A DNA stretch of 64,000 nucleotides, from the NCBI RefSeq assembly GCF_949987535.1, contig NC_080074.1:29907478-29971477 (forward strand), written 5' to 3'. Both the position numbers and the translations under genes were made by a program. Below, one piece after another: positions 23,863 to 35,740 of the stretch (positions are counted from its first letter, which is position 1; the number at the start of each line of letters is the position of its first letter). The notes under the pieces are model-generated. The model made no database searches, was not told the origin of the DNA, and saw only the letters and a program-made list of their open reading frames with translations. This stretch comes from Balaenoptera acutorostrata. Taxonomy: Eukaryota; Chordata; Mammalia; Artiodactyla; Balaenopteridae.

Positions 23863-24191
23863 TACTAGACTATACTACACACAGGGAATATAACAGTGTG
23901 CATGATTTATACTACAGTGGATGAGACACAAATTAGCTACATAATCACAAAAATACGTAAAATTTCATCTGTGATAAGTTATATTAACAGAGAGCTGCAT
24001 GGTGCAAAGGAATTTGAAAGGAGGATTCCCTAAAGAAATAATGGTTAAGGAAACACATAAAGCATGAGAAGTATTTAACCACACAGACTGAAAGGGAAGA
24101 ATATTCCACGCCACGTTTAAAGAGTCTAGTCCTAAGAACAATCTGTAAGTCACTGAAGAGTTTTAAGTCATAAGAGATTACATTCATTGAG

Positions 24192-24441
24192 GTAATATCA
24201 CGTAGTGGTAAAGAATATTAATACTGAAGCTAAAGTTGCTGAGTTCAAATGCCAGCTTCACTGTTCTGTGGTCCTGGGCAGAATCTTTAAATTTTCTGTG
24301 TCTCAGTTTCTCCTAATCTATAAAATGAGGACAAATAATAATACCTACCTTATGGTGAGAATTAAATGAGTCAGAATATGTGAAGTGCCTTGAAGAGTGC
24401 ATAACACATGGTAAGTGATAAATAAGTGTTTCTTATTATCA
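24192..24441 (+). repeat. MIR SINE
   Basis: A nearly full-length MIR: 'gtagtggtaaagaatattaatac', then GAGTTCAAATGCCAGCTTCA, then 'tcagtttctcctaatctataaaatgagg', then 'aataatacctacctta', and an end near 'agtgataaataagtgtt'. Confidence 0.8.
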
Positions 24442-24639
24442 TTGGGTGCATATATATACAATATAAATAGATAGAGATATGTACTAGATAGATATATACA
24501 ATATATTTATGCACATACACAAAAGTTTCTTCTTGGCTCAGTGAGTGAAACAATTTGGAGGAAACTAAGACTAGACGTGAGGAGATCAGTTAGGATTTTA
24601 ACACAAATTAGAAAAAAATGGTATCTTGAAGTGTAAGTT

Positions 24640-24960
24640 CACTGATCGTGGTGGTAGAAGTAGAGAGAAGTGGACACTGTGAGAAAATCAGGAGGTAAAA
24701 TTATTAGGATCTGATGGCTGATTGGACAGATGGGAAGAGAGCAAGGAGGTGAGACGTTTTCTGGCATGCATAATTGAATAGATGGCAGTACATTTCCTAA
24801 GGAGAACACATTTAGAAGAGAAGATCATGAGTCTGATTTTAGACGTGGTTAGTTTGAAATTATTTTTATTTATCCAAGAGGAGATGTCATGTAAGTTGTT
24901 GAATGAGGTCTATGAGAGGCCTGAACAGATATATAAACATGTAGGTGAAATTTTCTAAAT
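24640..24960 (-). repeat. L2 ORF2 relic, antisense
   Basis: Diverged antisense L2 text: 'ggaggtgagacgttttctgg', 'gagtctgattttagacgtggttagtttgaaat' and 'ccaagaggagatgtcatgtaagttgttgaat'. The last matches the L2 stretch that reads 'catccaagtggagatgtcaagtaggcagttg' in better copies. Confidence 0.5.
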
Positions 24961-25249
24961 TTTATTGATATTTCCAATAATTTTGGAAGAATTTAAATAT
25001 TCATGCTCCCATGAGGTAAGACTGAGTCAGGGACAGAGGATGGATTAGGAGAATGCACACATAACTCTAAGCATTGACAAATGAAGCTAGGAGGAATAGA
25101 ATGAGCTTTCTAAAATCAATTCCTTCATTTTTAATTTTTTTAATATATGCACAAAGTTACTAGAATGTCCCTAAAATTTATGAATAACCTGCTGTTCTCT
25201 TTCTTGATGTATACATTGTGACTATTAAGAAAATCAAGAAAAATAGGAG

Positions 25250-25532
25250 GGAGTTCCCTGGTGGCACAGTGGCTGAGAGTCTGCCTGCCGATGCAGGGGA
25301 CGCGGGTTCGAGCCCTGGTCTGGGAGGATCCCACATGCCACGGAGCAATTCGGCCCGTGAGCCACAGCTGCTGAGCATGCGCGTCTGGAGCCTGTGCTCC
25401 GCAACAAGAGAGGCCGCGATAGTGAGAGGCCCGAGCACCGTGATGAAGAGTGGCCCCCGCTTGCCGCAACTGGAGAAAGCCCTCGCACAGAAACGAAGAC
25501 CCAATACAGCCATAGATAGATAGATAGATAGA

Positions 25533-25571
<39 letters not shown>

Positions 25572-25592
25572 ATTTAAGGGAAAAAAAAAAAG
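25250..25592 (+). mobile_element. CHR SINE, full length, with TSD
   Basis: The tRNA-related head starts GGAGTTCCCTGGTGGCACAG with box B GGTTCGAGCCCTGG. The CHR body follows (CTCCGCAACAAGAGAGGCC, AGAGTGGCCCCCGCTTGCC) and ends in a GATA/AAAT/A tail. The 8-bp direct repeat AATAGGAG lies at 25242-25249 and 25593-25600. Its open frames on both strands are not genes. Confidence 0.95.
25513..25573. repeat. GATA then AAAT microsatellite in SINE tail
   Basis: Five or so GATA units pass into about ten AAAT units, grown from the SINE tail. Confidence 0.9.
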
Positions 25593-25871
25593 AATAGGAG
25601 ATGAACCCAAGCCATTTTTAAAATTATGGGATCATAATAAACTCTCAATCCCTCATTGATGGCCCTAACTAAAACACAGAACAAAACAAAACAACATTAT
25701 CCATGATCGCTGTGTGTAAATATCACGAACATATAGGCAAAAAAAAGAAAGAGAAAAGGCAGTGTCCAATGATAATGAGAAATGTATTTGCAAACAATAA
25801 TGTTTAAAAAAATAAAGATGGACTTTTGGTAGCAAGAACTTTATAACACAATTTTTTATTTGATTGCCCTT

Positions 25872-25891
25872 AAAAAAAAAAAAAAAAAAAA
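25872..25891. repeat. Poly(A) run
   Basis: About 20 consecutive A residues. No attached retroposon body was recognised. Confidence 0.7.
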
Positions 25892-26014
25892 ACTAGACAA
25901 AACAACTGGCATGGTGGAAGAAAATTCCCAGATGACATCTTTGACAAAACTGGTGTCAAAGAATCCAACGAATTCTCCCAAATGGTTGAATGCAAATGTG
26001 TGTGTGTGTATACT

Positions 26015-26033
26015 GATAGATAGATAGATAGAT
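26015..26033. repeat. GATA microsatellite
   Basis: A short GATA run follows a TG run at 25999-26008. Confidence 0.85.
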
Positions 26034-26340
26034 GAGAGATGAATATATGTAGATACTTAAAACTTAAAATGTTCTAGGAACCATGCATTGGCAAGGAGGA
26101 GTATAAAGCTTATTGGTTAAAGTTAGGATTGTATATAATATATAAGGAATAATTTTTAAAATAAATTTAACCACAATATATAGGTAAAGAATGTATAACT
26201 GTCAAACTAATATACAGAAAAATAGAATGACAAAGAGTATTTACTGAGTCCAAAAGAAGGCAAGAAGAGAAAGGTAATAAAAGGACAATAGAATGCATCT
26301 AAAAAAGTAGTATATTTGAAGCCATATATATTGGTAATTA

Positions 26341-26598
26341 CATGGTACAGTGGTTAGGAACTTGTGCTTTAGAGGAAAAAGATTGAGTTTCAAATTCTGC
26401 CTGTGCCATTTACTAACTATTTGATCTTTGGAAAATGTCTTAACATTTCTAAGCATTGGATCCTCATCTGCAAAACAGAGAACAATATCTACGATCTTAC
26501 ACTTTTGCTATGGAGATAAGAGAGAGAACAGATGTGCAGTTCTTGTCACCTGACACATAAGAAGTACCCAATAACTGATAGGTAGAAATTTTATTATT
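26341..26598 (+). repeat. MIR SINE
   Basis: A full-length diverged MIR: 'ggtacagtggttaggaacttgtgctttagagg', then 'caaattctgcctgtgccatttactaact', then 'cctcatctgcaaaacagag', and an end near 'acccaataactgataggtagaaattttattatta'. Confidence 0.8.
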
Positions 26599-27139
26599 AG
26601 TAGGGACTCCAGTACACAAAATTGCACACATTTTATCCAAACCAGACCATTTTACAAATAAGGAACTGAGAAAAATGATTGAACTGATCCAAGTTATAGG
26701 TTTTAAGTTTTAGTGCATTGGGAGGGTAAAAAATGAAATGGAGTTGAGGGTTAAGGAATGGGGCCAGTGAACCATGAGACTGAGGTTGGATAGTGAAAGA
26801 GATGAAATCAGGAGGGGACAGGAAAATTGGAAGAAATAAGACTGAAGTACAGGTTTGAGGGGAATTACAGAATACAAGACCTAGAAGAAAATGAGTGATC
26901 TGAGCTTGGGAGACTATACCTTAAAATGTCTTGAGTCCCAATGCTAAGACATGAGATTCTCGGTGTGGCTATGGAAAGGAACCACTAAAATGAGGAAGTG
27001 AATGTCACTGGGGTCAAAGAGACCAAGGAACTTTGAATTTTGTAAGAATCTCGGATGCAAGTGCTTCCAGTTTATTTTAGCATCCTGGAATTAGAGAAGA
27101 GTCAGCACAAAATGAGAAAACTTTCAAATAATACAAATA

Positions 27140-27256
27140 GTTTTAAGTATCTTTGTTCAGTGTCATGGAGCTGCCGAATGGCAGATACAGGATTTAAACC
27201 CAGGTAGTCTGGCTTCAGAGCTCCTGCTTTCGATCACTATGTTATACCACCTCTCA
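27140..27256 (-). repeat. MIR SINE relic, antisense
   Basis: Antisense MIR 5' half: 'ggagctgccgaatggcagatacaggatttaaacccaggtagtctggcttcagagctcctgc' ending 'cactatgttataccacc'. Confidence 0.65.
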
Positions 27257-28381
27257 TGATAAAATATGCCATTATGGTTGAAAAAAAGTAACAAAATTCT
27301 TCTAAGATATTACATATATACTTACAGTAATTGATTATTAAAATACCAGTTTAAAAGTTTGTGTACTATGAAATTATATTTTGCCCAATATCTGAAGCAT
27401 TGCATGTATTGAAGGCAATTTATAATTTAGCAAAACAACAAAATGTCATATTTACCAAAAAACTCTAGGAAATTTTTGTTCTTTATGCATCTGAGACAGA
27501 TCTCAGGAATACTTTGCTCAGAATATTTCTGTACTGGGAAAAGAAGGAAAATGATATAGTATAAGCATATTGTAGAATTCAAAATTGTTAAGTAAATATA
27601 ACACGTAATTTGTAAAATCACAGGACTATTATCTTGAATTTTGAATTTATTGTTCTACCTTTGGAAAAATATCACTTTCTTTGTGACATTCAGCTGAGTA
27701 AACACAATTCAAGTGTAAAAAAGAGACTCGTTGTCAGTTCTTAAAGATTTCTTAAGACAAGTTAAAATAATCCTGGAAAAAAGATCAGAACAGTACAATG
27801 ACTAGCAGAAGTGCCTTTTGCAAAACTCACAGGAAAAGTTATCTATAGTGTATATAATGGTGCCAGGGTTTGTTTCCAACAGGGCAAGAGCCCTGCCATA
27901 TATTCCATTTGCTGGCCTCCAGCCTGCATTAAAAGTGACATAACAAAGCTGTTGGTTAGTGGGAACATAGACTATCCAGGTTGAGAAGTAGAAACATTGA
28001 CTTCAGAGAGATGGAAAGAGAGATGGAGCAAACATATTTTCTATACAAGATTAGCAAATTTAGATCAAACACACAGCTTTTATACACTGTTTGTTTAGGA
28101 GGAAAGAGACAGAAAGTGATTTAGGTGACAGTAGTTTCTGATGTAGTAAAATCAAGGCTGGTGAGATACAGTAGTAAGAGCATTAAGGATGTAGAGTCAG
28201 ACACAAATGATTTGAATCCTAGATCTGCTAAGGAAGCATGAGCAAGTTACTCAAACTCTTTGATCATTGGTTCTTTAATTAAAGTAGGCAGAGAATAATA
28301 TGTACTTTACATGACAGTCCTCTGAGGATAAGAAACAGTGTATTTAAGATGCCTAGACTACAGTAGGTGCTTGGTAAATAT

Positions 28382-28447
28382 CTTTTTAATTGAAGTATAG
28401 TTGATTTACAATATCATGTTAGTTTCAGGTGTACAGCACAGCAATTC

Positions 28448-28507
<60 letters not shown>

Positions 28508-28616
28508 ATACATATGTACATATACATATTCTTCAGATTCTCTTCCCTTATAGGTTACTAGAAAATATTGAGTATAGTTCCCTGTGCTATACAGTAGGTC
28601 CTTGTTGATTATTCAA
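28382..28616 (-). mobile_element. L1 3' tail inserted in a MIR
   Basis: Antisense L1 end: 'ctttttaattgaagtatagttgatttacaatatcatg', GTACAGCACAGCAATTCAG, an expanded TA run, then 'ttcccttataggttactagaaaatattgag' and 'ctatacagtaggtccttgttgatt'. The 7-bp repeat TAAATAT lies on both sides (28375-28381 and 28617-28623). Confidence 0.8.
28450..28507. repeat. TA then TG microsatellite inside L1
   Basis: About 45 bp of alternating TA is followed by a short TG run. It is the longest simple repeat in the window and lies at the L1 site that is ATATAT-rich in other copies. Confidence 0.9.
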
Positions 28617-28999
28617 TAAATATTATTATCATTAGTATTATTGGTATTATTATTATTTGAAGTTCTTAAGCAAAGTTATGCTAAAGAAGTTTTAGACAGT
28701 AATATATCTGGAATAAATACGTGATAAAGGAAATATAGCAAAGTGATAATGATAAAGTCTAGAGGCTTAGAATATAGGTGCTCACTGTAAAATTCTTTCA
28801 GTACTGTTGCCTGAAAATTTTTATCATAAAATTTTAGAAAAAAATACCTAGAGGTAGAAAAAGGACTTGAAAGTGTGTTAGGCTTTTTTCACTCATAATC
28901 TAATGGTTTGTAGAGGCTCCAAAATACTAATTATAATATTGAACCTATCAAAATCTTTAAATGCATATTTCTTTATTGTATTGGAGAAATCCAGTGTTC

Positions 29000-29425
29000 A
29001 CCCACACTATTTTCTTCTCTTTCTTGGCACATTGAAGGATTAAACTTTCCCATCTCCTTGAAAGAAAGAAGAGAAGTCATATGATAAGTTCTGGCCACTG
29101 GGCAATGAGTGGAAGTGATAGGTATCACTTCCAGGTCAAAGGATTTCATTGCTGAGGTGCAATCCTCTTTTCCGTTCCACTGTTGCGAGGGAGAGAAATG
29201 TACACATGCTCCAGGTTCCCGTGGTAGTGAGTCTTGTCTGCCACTCTGTCAGCTCTCTCTGTAGCTCTCTGGCGGATTATATGGGACAGAGCTGCCCTGC
29301 TAACTGCTATAGGGACAGACAGCATTTGAGGGACAGTAACTTGGGGTGGGGCATTAAGCCGTTGGAATTTGTGGTTATTTGTTATTATGGCATTACAGCC
29401 TATCCTTAATAATTCATTCATATTT
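29000..29425 (+). repeat. Unclassified old interspersed repeat
   Basis: The text 'aagttctggccactgggcaatgagtgg', 'acttccaggtcaaagg' and the end 'cattaagccgttggaatttgtggttatttgttattatgg' resembles a common mammalian repeat family. I cannot name it. Open frames of 86 and 94 codons on the two strands lie within it and are not genes. Confidence 0.45.
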
Positions 29426-31026
29426 TGCATATCTTTTCAGTGATGTAAACTGATAAAGTTTGAAAACAGTGCTATATAATCAGTTTAATATTTTCAATTT
29501 AAGTTATTTATAACTAAATGATACATGAGCTTAGTAAAAAATCAAATAGCGAAGAAAAGCTTCCAATAAAAAAAACAGCGATTTCCTGCCCCACCCTTTC
29601 AACCCAGTCCAGTTCTCTAGAAGTGACATTTTAAATGTTTACTGGTTTAATTTTTTGTAGTTTTCTCCATACTGCTGATACCATGTTTTTATCTTTCTTG
29701 ATTTAGCAAGTTTATGCATGCTTTATTGACTCTGATATAGAGGACCATTTAGCATACTCACACCTATCCACTCCCTTATTCCTAGATTTTGATAACTATC
29801 TTATTATCTGTATTTCTTAACTTAGGCAATAAACTTAAATAAAACCTTACAGTTCTATTTCTAGTTTCAACAACTCTAGAAAACTATCTCAAATTTTCTC
29901 TATGTGAAAAGAGAACCCTTCCTCTATTCTTCCATCATCTTCTGTGAAATATTCCTTTAATTTCATGGTCAAAGTTGTTCAAGTTTAGCTTTTCTTAAGC
30001 ATTAACTACATTTTCCATGCATTGCCTATAAACTGATTCTAAAATGTGAAAGTTTAAAAAAGACAGTTTAGTGTATAGTGAGTATATAAATATCTTTTTT
30101 TCCAAGGTTAGGGTAAGAGATGGGCTTCTCCTTTTCTGTATCCATCCTTCAGCAAATACTGAAATGTAACTTTGTCCTCTCTGACACACCAGTTGACACA
30201 TGTTCATTTTCTTTCCACTATCATCCAAAGAGATGTTGAAATCTGCCATCCACAGTTGACCTCCTCCTGAATCCTCTTTGCTGTAATAAATTTAGTCCTT
30301 TTAAAAATTCTGTGCAATGATTTCAATGGGATCCTGGGAAAACATGAGACAAATGTGCTTAGACAGCATCTCCCCTGTCCATCATTATGCTACTAAAGAT
30401 TTAATGTCATGTAGCTGTTTGAAATCTTCTACCTGGAGTGTGTACCTGAGTCTTGGGATGAGATAAATGTTTGAAGCAGGAAGGAGAAGTTTTAGGGAAA
30501 GTGTCAGGAAGTGGGGAGTTAAAGGTAAAGGTGTCTAGAATAGGGTGTCATAAAGGAGGCACACCAGGAAGGGAAAGGAATTATATGCATGGTCCCCTGG
30601 GTTACGTGACTGCGGTGACTGAATCTGAATGACCTTTGACAACATTTAGGCTTTCAAATGTAGAGGTAGGCACTTATTTCATTTTGAGAGTAAAAATTGT
30701 ATATGCTTTTAGTAAAATTGCATTGCTCTATTAGGCTTATATAAATAACTTTGCTCAAATGTTCCACTGTTAATAATCCAACAACAGCTCGTCTCCATAC
30801 ACTTTCACTCCCTGTATGCCTGATATTAGTAGGATTCCTGTTTTCTCTAATTACAAGATTTTGTTCTTCAGTTAAATATTGAAATTACCATGTAGCTTCC
30901 TCCTCTCTCTTTCTTTTTCTAATTTATGGAACTCCAAACAACTTATAGTTGATTATCATTCTTTCTAAATTTTCAGTTAAATGTGCTTCTCTTTTTAAAA
31001 CATTAAAATCTTTATATTCTTATGAT

Positions 31027-31418
31027 TGTATTAGTTTGCTAGGGCTACCAAAATGAAATAACACAGATAGGGTAGCTTAGACAACAAAAATTTCTTTTCT
31101 CACCATTTTGAAAGCTAGAAGTCCAAGATCAAGGTGTTGGCAGGTTTGGTTTCTCCCAAGGCCTCTCCCCTTGGCTTGCAGGTGGCCGTTTTGTCCCTGT
31201 GTCCTCACATGGTCCTTTCTCTGTGCACATGAAATCCTGGTATCACTCAGGGTGTTCAAATTTCCTCTTCATAGAAGTACACCAGTCAGATTAAATAAGA
31301 ATTTACCTTTAAAGACTCACCTTTTTAAAGACTTTATCTCCAAATACAGTCCATTCTGAGGTACTGGGGATTATGGCTTTAACGTATAAATTTTGGGGAC
31401 ACAAATCATTCTATAACA
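31027..31418 (-). mobile_element. MaLR-type (MST/MLT1) solo LTR, antisense
   Basis: The antisense of a mammalian MaLR LTR runs from TGTATTAGTTTGCTAGGG to a TATAACA end. It includes 'cctgtgtcctcacatgg', 'ccaaatacagtccattctgagg' and 'ttttggggacacaaatcattc'. No internal retroviral sequence or second LTR is nearby, so it is a solo LTR. Confidence 0.8.
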
Positions 31419-33534
31419 GTAGTCCTCAGAAAATTTAATATTTTCTTTTCTTGACTAAGTATTTTACTGAACAACTAGTAAAGGTACACAATAATAGATT
31501 GTGTGAGTGTGTTTCCCACATTTTATCAGACTGTTACTGTTCACTAATATACACAGGTATATCTGCTAGGTGCTTAGTGCTTAAAGGAAAATCTGACTGC
31601 ATTAGTAGCTATTGCTATAAAAATCTTTGCATAATAGAGAGCCCAGAAAAAGGAAAACGCATCAATCACTACTAGATTCGACCCTCAGTTATCAGCCCTA
31701 CAAAATACATCAAACTTTAAATATAGACATGAATAATTTCTGATAGAAATAAAACTAATTAGTGTTCTCTGAAAGCAGTTCATTGCTTAGGAAGATGAAA
31801 ATTGGTATTCTCAGAATCTAAGCAAATAAACCTTACGAAGAATGCATACTCAATCTAAATCATTAGCAATACTAAATGGCCAAGATAGTTCAACAATTCC
31901 TAAGTTATCTGACAGAATCTTTTGGTCCTAAATAATAATTCCAAATATTCCAATATTTCTCCAAATATTTGGAAAAAGATCTCAACAGAATAAAATGAGA
32001 ATTGCCAAGTCAAAGCTTCTGTGTTTATAATAGAAAACAGCTGTGACTGAGGGCACTGAATTAATATTCCAAGTTATCTTTCTGAATTGGAATTATGAAT
32101 TTGAACATGTTCTCAAGAAAATAAAATAAGCCCACACCCATTTGAAATGATCTTTACAGATGCTATGTAAATATATACTGATCCACTTTGCAATTAAATA
32201 CCACATAATTAGTTCAGGGACTTCATGCCAAAAGTATGTTGTAATTCTACTAAATTTAAAGTGTGCATAGTGGTAAATGAGAATAAACATTCCAAAATGA
32301 TAGCTCATTTAACATTTTCACACACACAGACACATACACATGCACAACAGAATTAAACCAATGCAAATCTGGAAATAATTATATCATCTCTTTACTGGCA
32401 AACCCAAAGGAAAAGTTCACAAGAAAACTAGTTTTACATTTAATTTCTCATATTTCATGCAAGAAATATGAAAAAATAAATGACGGCAAAAAAATGGTTT
32501 CTATATATCTTTTGTTGCATAGATTGCTTATTCTATGAACATATTGTAAAAATGTCCAAATGTTCTTTCTTTATCTACTTTACTAAATGATAAGTATTTT
32601 AATTCCAGATGGTACATATTACACAATATCATTCATTGAAAGCTGTGTGATTCCAGGCACAGAAGACCCTTTTGCAAGAAAGTAACTGCTCCACAGTTCC
32701 TTTTTTTTTGGTTGTTGTTTCTATTTCTTTCTCCCCTCCCATTTTTTGCAAGAGACAGCAGTATTAATTACTGGGAGTGTGACACCTAACAGTACCTTTG
32801 AAAAGCAACAAAAATTCAGACACCACGAACTATTCTTTTCTAAGTGAAAAGTTCGCCTTTAGTCATGATTCTTTTAATAAGCATTTCTTAAGCTATGTAC
32901 TTTGTCTAGGGAAGTCTGAAGGGCTCTGCAGTAGAGTAGCTAAAGTGAAAAAGCAAACAAACAATCAAACAAACAAAAACTAAGAACTCTTACGCAGCAA
33001 AGAAACTAATCAGTCCAATCTGAGTGGAAGATAATGTGTCAAAAATATTATGCTATGTCTATATGAGATTTTATTTTAATTAGAAAGTAGAATTAGAAGT
33101 CCTAGCAGAGTCCTAGGTCCTGATAGAATCAGTTTCCTGTAATCTATTAGTCCATCAGCTAAGAGAAGATAATTTAGTCCATGAGGTTATGGCTGAGATT
33201 AAGACGAAAAATACACATAAAGAAACAAATGGCTGCTGTTTTTAACCACCAAAAGTAAATTGCTATATATATTTATAATGTTATGAATATACAAAATCTA
33301 ATATGTATTGAGCAGTAAATAGTAGAAGTTTCAACTGCACAAACAAATCAACAAAATTTATAGCAAATCAAAAATCAAAGATGTTATCTCTCAGTCTGGA
33401 AAGCAAGGAGATTGCAGAATCAACTAAAGCAAAAGAAGCTCAGCTCACTTCTATTTCTGGTTGACTCCAGCCACAGGGAACATGCTCTCACATCCTGTAA
33501 TTGATGGCAAGTAAACAACAGATTATACTTGTTC

Positions 33535-33625
33535 ATCACACCACTGACTTCTTGTATAATTTCAGGCAACTACAACCTATCTAGACTTTGATTTTCTTAA
33601 TTGTTAATGAGATTAATAATAGGTG
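33535..33625 (+). repeat. MIR SINE relic
   Basis: The segment 'ccactgacttcttgtataatttcaggcaact' followed by 'gattttcttaattgttaatgagattaataataggtgcta' matches the MIR core in part. Confidence 0.5.
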
Positions 33626-34083
33626 CTACAGCAAAATGGTTGGTCGGTTATGTCAACAGCCTCTGCTGATTCCCATTTTCTATTTTCCACTTCTCTATAG
33701 ACATTGGAAAGGCTAAACACTTACTTTCCAATTCTCCCTTTGTCCTAATTTCAGTTGTCCCCAAAGCACAATCTGAGACAAAGATCTGGATGTGAAAGAA
33801 AAGAAAATAATTTAGGAGGAAGTGAAATAGGAAAGCCAATAAAGGATGCATTAATAACAACCACCATGGAGGCAACTAGGGATCCAACACCATGGGGACG
33901 CTGAGAAACTATGGAGAAGATCTCCCAAAATTATCCAGTGAGAGATGAGGAAGCTGGGGGTTCTTGTATAACTACTCCCCTTCTTACCAATTCAACTTTC
34001 CACCTCTGTAAAATGGACAACTGAACATGACTGCACCGTGAGTAATTGGACACATAGGCATAGTTTTTAAAAGTTATATTAAA

Positions 34084-34409
34084 GGGCTTCCCTGGTGGTG
34101 CAGTGGTTGAGAATCTGCCTGCTAATGCAGGGCACACGGGTTCGAGCCCTGGTCTGGAAAGATCCCACATGCCGCGGAGCAACTAGGCCCGTGAGCCACA
34201 ACTACTGAGCCTGCGCGTCTGGAGCCTGTGCTCCGCAACAAGAGAGGCCGCGATAGTGAGAGGCCCGCGCACCGCGATGAAGAGTGGCCCCCGCTTGCCA
34301 CAACTAGAGAAAGCCCTCGCACAGAAACGAAGACCCAACACAACCAAAAAAAATTAATTAATTAATTAAAAAAAAAAAAAAAGAATAGCTCTTTAAAAAA
34401 AAACAAAAA
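34084..34409 (+). mobile_element. CHR SINE, full length, with 15-bp TSD
   Basis: It starts GGGCTTCCCTGGTGGTGCAG with box B GGTTCGAGCCCTGG, carries the full CHR body and ends in AATTAATT and A-rich tails. The perfect 15-bp repeat AAAAGTTATATTAAA flanks it at 34069-34083 and 34410-34424. The tail contains an extra 'gaatagctctttaaa' segment between two A-runs. Confidence 0.95.
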
Positions 34410-34454
34410 AAAAGTTATATTAAAAATATGTGCTGTGCAGTATTACAAATTTGT

Positions 34455-34650
34455 CTTGGTAGTAGAAAGAGTACAGGATTTGATCAGAGACCTGGGTTTT
34501 ATCTGGTTCTGGCTTTGCCACTAGCTGATAACAAAATGGAGTAGCCTCTCTGACTGGGCCTTAGAGTTTTGTTATCTGAGAAATGATAAGGTTGGATTGC
34601 TGATGAAACTAATTGTTTTTCCAGTTCTAAGTCCCAAGAATCTTTGATTA
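34455..34650 (+). repeat. MIR-family SINE
   Basis: It reads 'ggtagtagaaagagtacaggatttgatcagagacctgggttttatctgg', then 'tggctttgccactagctgata', then 'tctgagaaatgataaggttgg'. It resembles the MIR/MIR3 consensus. Confidence 0.65.
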
Positions 34651-35579
34651 AATGCATTTTTATGATGTTTAGAATAACTTTACTCTTTTCTTTGTCAGAC
34701 CCTAAAAATTTTCATTGCCGCACAAACGTTTTTCACTAAATAGAAAATAGAATGCCTTTCCAATGTCAGAAAGCCCTCTGTATTGTGAATAAATTAACAT
34801 GGCTAAAACAAAATCTCTTTTCAGGAGAAACCAAATTATCTGTTAAAGTGACTGAACATAGCTCACACAAATTTTCATAATAGTCCATGTAGTACAAGCA
34901 ATGTTACCTCAAGACTTGAAATTAGTCAATGTTTAATTTTGAATTTTAAAGAGAATGTTACCAGGTGTTAGTAATAAAGCTAGAATCCCAAACAAACCAA
35001 ATCTTCAAAAAAACCTTTATGATTAAAATTGTTTCCTAAACTACCATATTATTGATGCCAGATGTTAAGCATGAAAACAAGATAAAGAACTCATGCAGAG
35101 AGAAATTTCCATTTTAAACAGTAGGACATTTAACTTATGAAAGTAATGAGTCAGGGTAAGTCAGATTAGCCAATAAGACTCTGTAACTTATTTAAATGAA
35201 CCATAGTTTGGGTAGTCAACATCTTTTTTACAGGACAAAATACATAATTTTTTTGGATAAAAGTCTTAGACTTGTGGAGGTTAGTGGCTATGTGACAAAT
35301 GCACAAAAAGTTACATTTGAGAGATTTGGGGGACCTTTTCCCTTTTTTTGTATTTTGTTTTTCTACGATGAGTTTAGAGTCTCATTTATGGTCACTAGCT
35401 ATGTCTCCAAATCCTGCCTTTCTCTTATAGTCCAAATCCACGTTTCACAGCTTTTGTAACATCTTTACCTGATTGCTGCTTTAGCACCACAGAGACCCCC
35501 ATAGTGTTTGATCCCTTAGTATGTCCAAACTTCTTTTCTCTAAAAGTTCTTTCCTCAGGCTGATTTCCTTTTCATTCGA

Positions 35580-35740
35580 GTTCATTCATTCAAGCATTAC
35601 TTCATTTATTTATTATCTTTTCACTCAACAAACAAGGGATTGATATGTTGGCAGAAGCTAAGGCAGATATAAAGAACAATAAAATACAGCCTGCTCTTGA
35701 GGGGTCTACCAGGGCTGTATCATACAGGATAGTTATAATA
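35580..35740 (-). repeat. L2 3'-end relic, antisense
   Basis: The segment 'ttcattcattcaagcattacttc...tcaacaaacaagg' and a downstream part like 'gcctgctcttgaggggtct' suggest a diverged antisense L2 3' end. Confidence 0.4.

Larger units (their letters stand above)
22346..28157. other. KERA-EPYC intergenic DNA, part 1
   Basis: No gene is supported here. Listed repeats: L1 tail, hAT element, MIR copies, L2 relic, CHR SINE and microsatellites. Repeated 80-150-codon open frames around 25140-25610 on both strands are entirely within the CHR SINE. The region 26700-27080 is purine-rich and may be another degraded LINE, but I cannot place it. Confidence 0.55.
28158..28640 (+). repeat. MIR SINE interrupted by an L1 tail
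   Basis: The MIR runs from 'agtagtaagagcattaaggatg' to 'cagtaggtgcttggtaaata' (28158-28381). It resumes at 28617 with 'taaatattattatcatt...'. The interruption is the L1 at 28382-28616. Confidence 0.7.

Noticed and set aside
25255..25325. tRNA-like sequence with A and B boxes
   Set aside because: It is the tRNA-related head of a CHR SINE. It has the SINE body and A-tail and no intact cloverleaf that I could justify.
25513..25575. Regular short repeats as possible CRISPR-like array
   Set aside because: GATA/AAAT simple repeats in a SINE tail, with no spacers; the genome is mammalian.
25140..25610. Open frames of 84-156 codons on both strands
   Set aside because: They lie inside the CHR SINE and its simple-repeat tail. 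The apparent proteins are translated tRNA-derived SINE sequence.
29146..29430. Opposed 86- and 94-codon frames
   Set aside because: They fall within an old interspersed repeat and show no protein similarity I recognise.
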